In this document: positions 60,198-64,000 of the stretch, piece by piece
Numbering within the stretch: the first letter of the stretch is position 1
Layout of the letters: each line of letters opens with the position of its first letter
Assembly (NCBI RefSeq): GCF_002871005.1
Contig: NZ_PHSN01000021.1
Location: forward strand, 1-64,000
Direction of reading: 5' to 3'
Source of the DNA: Acidimangrovimonas sediminis
Lineage (GTDB): Bacteria; Pseudomonadota; Alphaproteobacteria; Rhodobacterales; Rhodobacteraceae
DNA length: 64,000 nt
Program-made: the position numbers and the translations under genes
Notes under the pieces: model-generated
What the model was told of the DNA's origin: nothing
What the model saw: only the letters and a program-made list of their open reading frames with translations
Database searches by the model: none

Positions 60198-60244
60198 CCT
60201 GCCCCCAGCGAGCGTCACCCAGGGCGCGTGCCGCGCCCGTTACG

Positions 60245-60273
60245 AGTATAGGAGATGGGGGCGGCTTTCGCCA
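60245..60273 (-). promoter_or_regulatory. Predicted promoter of the xpaC-telA cluster
   Basis: Minus-strand -10 TATACT is strong; the -35 TGGCGA (17-bp spacer) is weak, which may indicate an activator or an alternative sigma factor. A GGGCGCG-GCA-CGCGCCC hairpin follows at the expected 5' end of the message. Confidence 0.45.
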
Positions 60274-60328
60274 GACGCAAGCGCCCGCCGCGCCTGACAG
60301 ATTCGCCAGCCGCGGGCAGGAAGGCGGG

Positions 60329-61411
60329 TCAGCTGTCGCGGCGCGTGCGGATCACCCGGCGCGCGCCGGGCTTCGGCCCGCCCTTCGAATTGCCGCCCTT
60401 CGGTCCGCCTTTCGGCCCGTCCTTCGGGCCGGCATCCTTGCCATCGCCATGCCCGCCACGACCGGACGATGCCGCCATCGGCGTCACCCCGGACATGGTC
60501 GCAGCTTTGCCGCCCGTCTTGAAGCTGGCCTTGAAACCAGCCTTGAGACCTTCCTTCGGCCCTGCTTTGGGGTCCGATTTCGGAACCGGCCTGCCCGGGC
60601 CCTTGCCGCGCGGCCGGGCCTTGGCGGTGCCGGTCGGTTCGGGCTTGTCATGGTCGAGGCCCAACTGGTCGCGCAGCACCTTGGCACGCACCTCCTCGAC
60701 CGCGCCAGGGGCCAGTTCCCCCAGCCGGAACGGGCCGTAGGAGATCCGGATCAGCCGGTTCACGGTCAGGCCCACAGCCTCCATCGCGCGGCGGATCTCG
60801 CGGTTCTTGCCCTCGCGCAGACCGACCGTCAGCCAGGCGTTCGACCCCTGCTGACGATCCAGCGTCACGTCCATGCCCTGGAACCGCTCGCCCTCGATCT
60901 CCATGCCCTTGCGCAGCGGGGCGAGCATGGCATCGTCCGGTGCGCCCTTGACCCGGACACGGTACTTGCGCAGCCAGCCGGTCGAGGGCAGTTCAAGCCG
61001 GCGCTTGATCTCGCCGTCGTTGGTCAGCAGCAGGAGGCCTTCGGAATTGAGGTCGAGCCGCCCGATCGACATCACCCGGGGCATATCCTCGGGCAGGGCG
61101 TCGAACACGGTCCGCCGCCCTTTCTCGTCCTTGGCCGAGGTCACCAGCCCCTCGGGCTTGTGGTAGAGCCACAGCCGCGGCGGTTCGGCCGCCGCAAGGG
61201 GGGTGCCGTCGACGGTGATGCGGTCGCGGTCGGTCACGTTCAGCGCCGGGCTGTCGATCACCTTGCCGTTCACCGAGACACGGCCTTGGGCCACCATCTC
61301 CTCGGCGCCACGGCGCGAGGCGAGGCCCGCGCGGGCGATGACCTTGGCGATGCGGTCGCCGGCCCGGCCCTGGGGCGGTGTCTTGTCGGAGGGAGGGGTG
61401 TCTGTGCTCAT
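60329..61411 (-). CDS. rluB: 23S rRNA pseudouridine synthase, RluB type
   Basis: A 360-residue enzyme. An N-terminal S4 RNA-binding domain (RIAKVIARAGLASRRGAEEM, about 20-80) and the RsuA/RluB catalytic domain with SIGRLDLNSEGLLLLTNDG (catalytic Asp) and REGKNREIRRAM make up the conserved part. It ends in a 100-residue Gly/Pro/Lys tail (residues about 255-360), a feature often seen in alphaproteobacterial RluB. The start is ATG 61411 with AAGG 6 nt upstream. Divergent from tadA. The exact uridine target is inferred from family. Confidence 0.9.
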   Translation of the reverse strand: MSTDTPPSDKTPPQGRAGDRIAKVIARAGLASRRGAEEMVAQGRVSVNGKVIDSPALNVTDRDRITVDGTPLAAAEPPRLWLYHKPEGLVTSAKDEKGRRTVFDALPEDMPRVMSIGRLDLNSEGLLLLTNDGEIKRRLELPSTGWLRKYRVRVKGAPDDAMLAPLRKGMEIEGERFQGMDVTLDRQQGSNAWLTVGLREGKNREIRRAMEAVGLTVNRLIRISYGPFRLGELAPGAVEEVRAKVLRDQLGLDHDKPEPTGTAKARPRGKGPGRPVPKSDPKAGPKEGLKAGFKASFKTGGKAATMSGVTPMAASSGRGGHGDGKDAGPKDGPKGGPKGGNSKGGPKPGARRVIRTRRDS

Positions 61412-61487
61412 GCAAAGCCTTCTACCGCCGTTCGCGCCCGGGCGAAAGCGCCTTGCCAGCGTGGCGGCGCGCGGGCAGAGAGAGCCG

Positions 61488-61946
61488 ATGACGCGTTTCA
61501 CCAGCCATATGGACAGGGCCCTCGCCGAGGCCCGCGCCGCCGCCCGCCGGGGCGAGGTGCCGGTGGGCGCGGTAATCGTGGCACCCGACGGCCGGGTCGT
61601 GGCGCAGGCCGGCAACCGCACGCGCGAGCTTGCCGATCCAACGGCGCATGCCGAGATACTGGCCCTGCGCGCGGCCTGTGCCGCCATGGGGTCGGAACGC
61701 CTGCCGGGGCACGCGCTCTACGTCACGCTGGAACCCTGCCCGATGTGTGCCGCGGCGATCGGCCAGGCCAGGATCGCGCGCCTCTACTATGGCGCCGCCG
61801 ACCCGAAATCCGGCGGAGTGGCGCAGGGCCCGCGGGTCTTTGCCCACCCGCAAAGCCACCATGTTCCCGAGGTTTACGACGGGATCGCCGCCGCAGAGGC
61901 TGCGGCCCTTCTGCGTGAATTCTTCGCCAGCCGCCGAGACGCCTGA
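61488..61946 (+). CDS. tadA: tRNA-specific adenosine deaminase
   Basis: A 152-residue zinc enzyme that converts A34 to inosine in tRNA-Arg(ACG). Zinc ligands and the proton shuttle are His54-Ala-Glu56 and Cys84-xx-Cys87 (PTAHAEILAL; LEPCPMCAAAIG). ATG 61488 is chosen; ATG 61509 is an alternative. It is divergent from rluB with 76 bp between. Confidence 0.95.
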   Translation: MTRFTSHMDRALAEARAAARRGEVPVGAVIVAPDGRVVAQAGNRTRELADPTAHAEILALRAACAAMGSERLPGHALYVTLEPCPMCAAAIGQARIARLYYGAADPKSGGVAQGPRVFAHPQSHHVPEVYDGIAAAEAAALLREFFASRRDA

Positions 61947-62135
61947 CAACCGGCGCGCCCGTTCCCGTTCCTTGGCGCCCGTTCCTTGGTACCCGTTCCA
62001 TGATGCCCGTGCCCCAGATGCCGGCATGAACCGGGGCCTGCGTGAAATTCCCTTCCATTCCGAGGCGATCCGAGGAACCCCGGGGCGGATCCCGCGTTCG
62101 CCCCCGGATTGCTGTCGACCGCGAAGGAGGATGCC

Positions 62136-62531
62136 ATGGCCGAGTTGCCGTTCGACGACGAGGAAATCGAGGAGCTGGTCCTGCGGTTCAACGCGGTGAT
62201 GGCCAAGGAAGACGCCGACATCGACGACCCGGGCGGGAACCCGACCGACGACGAGGGTCCGGACGTGCTTCAGGACAGCGCGGGCGAGATGACCGAGGAC
62301 GAACTGATCGCCGAGATCGAAGGCATGAACGAGGAGCAGCAGCACGCGCTGGTGGCCCTGTTCTGGATCGGGCGCGAGGATGGCGATCCCGAGGAGTGGG
62401 ACGAGCTGATGGAGCAGGCGGCGGAGCGCGAGGATGCCTCGGTCTCGTCCTACCTGCTCGGTCAGCCGATGGTCAGCGAGTATCTCGAGGCCGGTCTCGA
62501 GCGGATGCGCGAGGCAGGCGAGCTGGACTGA
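62136..62531 (+). CDS. DUF3775 family protein
   Basis: A 131-residue very acidic protein. The first 60 residues are rich in Asp and Glu; the DUF3775 part is about 60-131 (DELIAEIEGMNEEQQHALVA, FWIGRED, LLGQPMVSEYLEAGLERM). Function unknown. AAGGAGG lies 5 nt before ATG 62136, an unusually strong ribosome-binding site for this window. Confidence 0.8.
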   Translation: MAELPFDDEEIEELVLRFNAVMAKEDADIDDPGGNPTDDEGPDVLQDSAGEMTEDELIAEIEGMNEEQQHALVALFWIGREDGDPEEWDELMEQAAEREDASVSSYLLGQPMVSEYLEAGLERMREAGELD

Positions 62532-62614
62532 CGGGGCGCGCGCCTCCTCGGGCGCCCCTCGGCGCCTCGTCGTGGCTACGACGGGGCAGCTGGGGGCCGG
62601 GGAGGCGCCGCGGG

Positions 62615-63043
62615 TCAGAGCACGACGATCTCGACGTCGATATTGCCCTTGGTCGCGTTCGAATAGGGGCAGATGAAGTCGCCGCGCTCGGCGATCTTCT
62701 CGGCCGTGGCGCGGTCGGTGCCCGGCATCTTCACCTCAAGCTTCACCTTCAGGCCGAAGCCGCCGTCGCTACGCGGCCCGATGCCGACATGGGCGTTGAC
62801 GGTGGTGTCGGCCGGCACGGTGCCCAGCTTCTCGCTCTGCGCGGCGAAGCGCATCGCGCCGAGATAGCATGCGGCATAGCCGAGCGCGAACAGCTCCTCG
62901 GGATTGTGCCCCTTGCCGGCACCGCCAAGTTCCTGCGGCGGGTTCATCGTGACGGTCAGCATTCCCGAGGTCAGTCGCGACAGGCCGTCACGGCCGCCGC
63001 CGCTGGCTTGGGCCTCGGTCCAGTACTTGGGGTCGATGGACAT
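62615..63043 (-). CDS. ohr: Organic hydroperoxide resistance protein
   Basis: A 142-residue thiol peroxidase of the Ohr/OsmC family that reduces organic hydroperoxides using lipoylated partners. The reactive cysteine is Cys59 (GYAACYLGAM) and the resolving Cys125 (FICPYSNAT). The start at 63043 has AAGGGA upstream. Divergent from ohrR; its promoter carries an OhrR-type operator over the -10 region. Confidence 0.95.
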   Translation of the reverse strand: MSIDPKYWTEAQASGGGRDGLSRLTSGMLTVTMNPPQELGGAGKGHNPEELFALGYAACYLGAMRFAAQSEKLGTVPADTTVNAHVGIGPRSDGGFGLKVKLEVKMPGTDRATAEKIAERGDFICPYSNATKGNIDVEIVVL

Positions 63044-63064
63044 CTCCGTTTCCCTTCGCATGCG

Positions 63065-63111
63065 ATTGTATCGTGTGCGATTTAATTAGGTCGAGGCGGG
63101 CAGTGTGTCAA
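63065..63111 (-). promoter_or_regulatory. ohr promoter with OhrR-type operator
   Basis: Minus-strand TTGACA, 17-bp spacer, TAATTA. An imperfect palindrome ATTGTATCG-TGTG-CGATTTAAT (63065-63086) covers the -10 and start region, so a bound repressor would block transcription. Confidence 0.75.
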
Positions 63112-63115
63112 TCGC

Positions 63116-63144
63116 TTGCCAGTCTATCGCGTGCGATTTATTAT
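63116..63144 (+). promoter_or_regulatory. ohrR promoter with second operator
   Basis: TTGCCA, 17-bp spacer, TATTAT. The spacer and -10 contain TATCGCGTGCGATTTATT (63125-63142), nearly the same word as in the ohr operator. Transcription would start at about 63151, the ATG itself. Confidence 0.7.
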
Positions 63145-63150
63145 CGTGCC

Positions 63151-63618
63151 ATGACCCTCGCACCGCACGACATGATCTGTTTCGCCCTCTATTCGGCCGC
63201 GCATGCGATGCAGCAGGCCTATCGTCCCTATCTGGATGAGTTGGGGCTGACCTATCCGCAGTACCTTGTGATGAGCGCGCTCTGGTCGGGCGCGGCGGAG
63301 GGGTGGGACCGGGGGGCGGAGCAAGACCCCGAGCATGCGCCGTCCCTGGGGGACATCGCGCGCGAGGTGCAGCTTGAATCGAGCACGCTTACGCCGCTGG
63401 TGAAGCGGCTTGAGGCGGCGGGGCTGGTCACGCGCCGCCGGGACGCCCGGGATGAGCGGCAGGTCCGCATTCACCTTACCGCCGCGGGGCGGGAGATGCG
63501 GGCCCGCGCCGCGCATATCCCGGCCTGCATCGCCGAGAAGGCCGGGATGGAAATCGGCGAACTCGTGCGCTTGCGCGACGAGGTGAACACGCTCCGCGAC
63601 CGGATGAAGGCGGGCTGA
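63151..63618 (+). CDS. ohrR: OhrR, MarR-family organic peroxide sensor
   Basis: A 155-residue winged-helix repressor. The sensor Cys10 is in DMICFALYSA and a second cysteine, Cys126 (HIPACIAEK), makes it the two-cysteine type. LTYPQYLVMSALW and LESSTLTPLVKRLEAAGLV (recognition helix) are conserved. There is a roughly 15-residue acidic insert (about 48-63) ahead of the recognition helix that I do not know from other OhrR proteins. There is no Shine-Dalgarno, and the message may be leaderless. Confidence 0.92.
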   Translation: MTLAPHDMICFALYSAAHAMQQAYRPYLDELGLTYPQYLVMSALWSGAAEGWDRGAEQDPEHAPSLGDIAREVQLESSTLTPLVKRLEAAGLVTRRRDARDERQVRIHLTAAGREMRARAAHIPACIAEKAGMEIGELVRLRDEVNTLRDRMKAG

Positions 63619-63847
63619 CCGGGGACGGCCCCGTGGGCCGCTTCTCTTTCTGACATCGCAGTGTCGCGGGCTAGGTTCGGGGTGTCGGGCCAGCGACCGA
63701 TCGGCCCGGACCCTGCGGCAGGGCGCCGATGCGGCGGCCCGCGCGCTGGGGGCGGCTCCAAACATGACATTCTCATGCCTGGCCGGCATCGAACGGCTGT
63801 CATCGAACGCGGCTCGCGGGGTTTCCCGGCGGGCGTTTCTGTCTGTG

Positions 63848-64000
63848 GGAAACAAAAATGGCGGCGGTGCCAGGGAGGAGGAGAGGCACCGCCGCCGAAT
63901 ACGATCGGCCCAGGGAGGAGGAGAGGGCCTTTCGCAATGGCTCGGACCCGCAGGTCCGGTATGGGGTGCGGCCGCGCCAGGGAGGAGGAGAGGCGCCGCC
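63848..64000 (-). ncRNA. CCUCCUCCC-loop small RNA array ('cuckoo'/CcsR-type), 3' part
   Basis: Three hairpins on the minus strand, each showing the loop TCTCCTCCTCCCT: 63860-63896 (12-bp stem), 63907-63929 (5-bp stem) and 63974-63996 (5-bp stem). The last transcribed hairpin is followed by ATTTTTGTTT and doubles as a terminator. This matches the CCUCCUCCC-motif RNAs known from Rhodobacter, which carry anti-Shine-Dalgarno loops and lie behind a DUF1127-type gene. The array and any such gene continue beyond the window. Confidence 0.85.

Noticed and set aside
63860-63996. CRISPR array, because of three spaced identical 17-bp repeats
   Set aside because: Each repeat sits inside its own different GC stem, the spacing is unequal (40 and 67 bp), there are no cas genes, and the loop matches a known sRNA motif.
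63761-64000. A plus-strand frame starting ATG 63757-63765 and open to the window end
   Set aside because: It runs through the sRNA hairpins, encodes Gly/Arg/Glu repeats from the GGAGGAGGAG loops, and has no ribosome-binding site.

Overview
The window is a gene-dense, high-GC stretch of core chromosome from an alphaproteobacterium of the Rhodobacteraceae/Rhodobacterales. The clearest lineage markers are a SAM-SAH riboswitch in front of metK, an Irr-type Fur regulator beside fabA-fabB-fabI, the block miaB...phoH-ybeY-corC-lnt, an atpHAGDC operon followed by an H-type lectin gene, and at the right edge an array of CCUCCUCCC-loop small RNA hairpins (the 'cuckoo' RNA family known from Rhodobacter). 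I see no insertion sequence, prophage, CRISPR array, rRNA or tRNA gene. Genus cannot be decided from this sequence alone.

Layout. 1-3.7 kb: class II ribonucleotide reductase nrdJ, a divergent DUF1489 gene, a LapA-domain protein and ihfB. 4.2-9.6 kb: the rpsA-cmk-aroA block, all on the minus strand, interrupted between rpsA and cmk by a secreted protein of unknown function, a small LRRDMGLP-motif protein and a possible 24-codon gene. 9.7-12.7 kb: trmB, a GFA-family gene, queF, and metK with its riboswitch. 12.9-20.2 kb (minus): lnt, corC, ybeY, phoH and miaB, with a lipoprotein/OmpA pair that share a duplicated domain inserted between phoH and miaB. 20.5-25.5 kb: a glycosyltransferase-like gene with a GNAT gene, then irrA divergent from fabABI. 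25.6-30.8 kb: FKBP prolyl isomerase, rpsD, rhodanese, and the overlapping hisC-tyrC-extensin-like set. 30.8-38.5 kb: DUF2125, a ChaC-like cyclotransferase, a MotA/ExbB-like plus MotB/OmpA-like pair with a very long coiled coil, a GNAT gene and clpA. 38.7-47.3 kb: gloB, a methyltransferase, the F1-ATPase operon, a lectin and prs. 47.4-53.1 kb: HCCA isomerase-like protein, alpha/beta hydrolase, threonine aldolase, a YcgN-type cysteine-cluster protein, an ectoine-hydrolase-like M24 protein and purC. 53.2-60.2 kb (minus): an envelope-stress-like cluster that reads, in order of transcription, 27-aa membrane peptide, XpaC, TelA, DUF2927 lipoprotein, SPFH-GYF protein, membrane zinc-ribbon protein and MFS transporter. 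60.3-64 kb: rluB, tadA, DUF3775, ohr and ohrR with paired operators, and the edge sRNA array.

Most genes are housekeeping: nucleotide supply (nrdJ, cmk, prs, purC), translation and RNA modification (rpsA, rpsD, trmB, miaB, queF, ybeY, tadA, rluB), SAM supply (metK), fatty acid and envelope synthesis (fabABI, lnt), ATP synthesis and proteolysis (clpA). The less ordinary material is the stress-like operon at 53-60 kb, the motor-like pair at 32.6-35.6 kb, the edge sRNA array, two kinds of dispersed intergenic palindromes (one with a compensatory base-pair change between copies), and terminator-like hairpins directly behind the rpsA and rpsD promoters. Promoters are listed only where both hexamers and the spacing can be read; they are predictions by eye.
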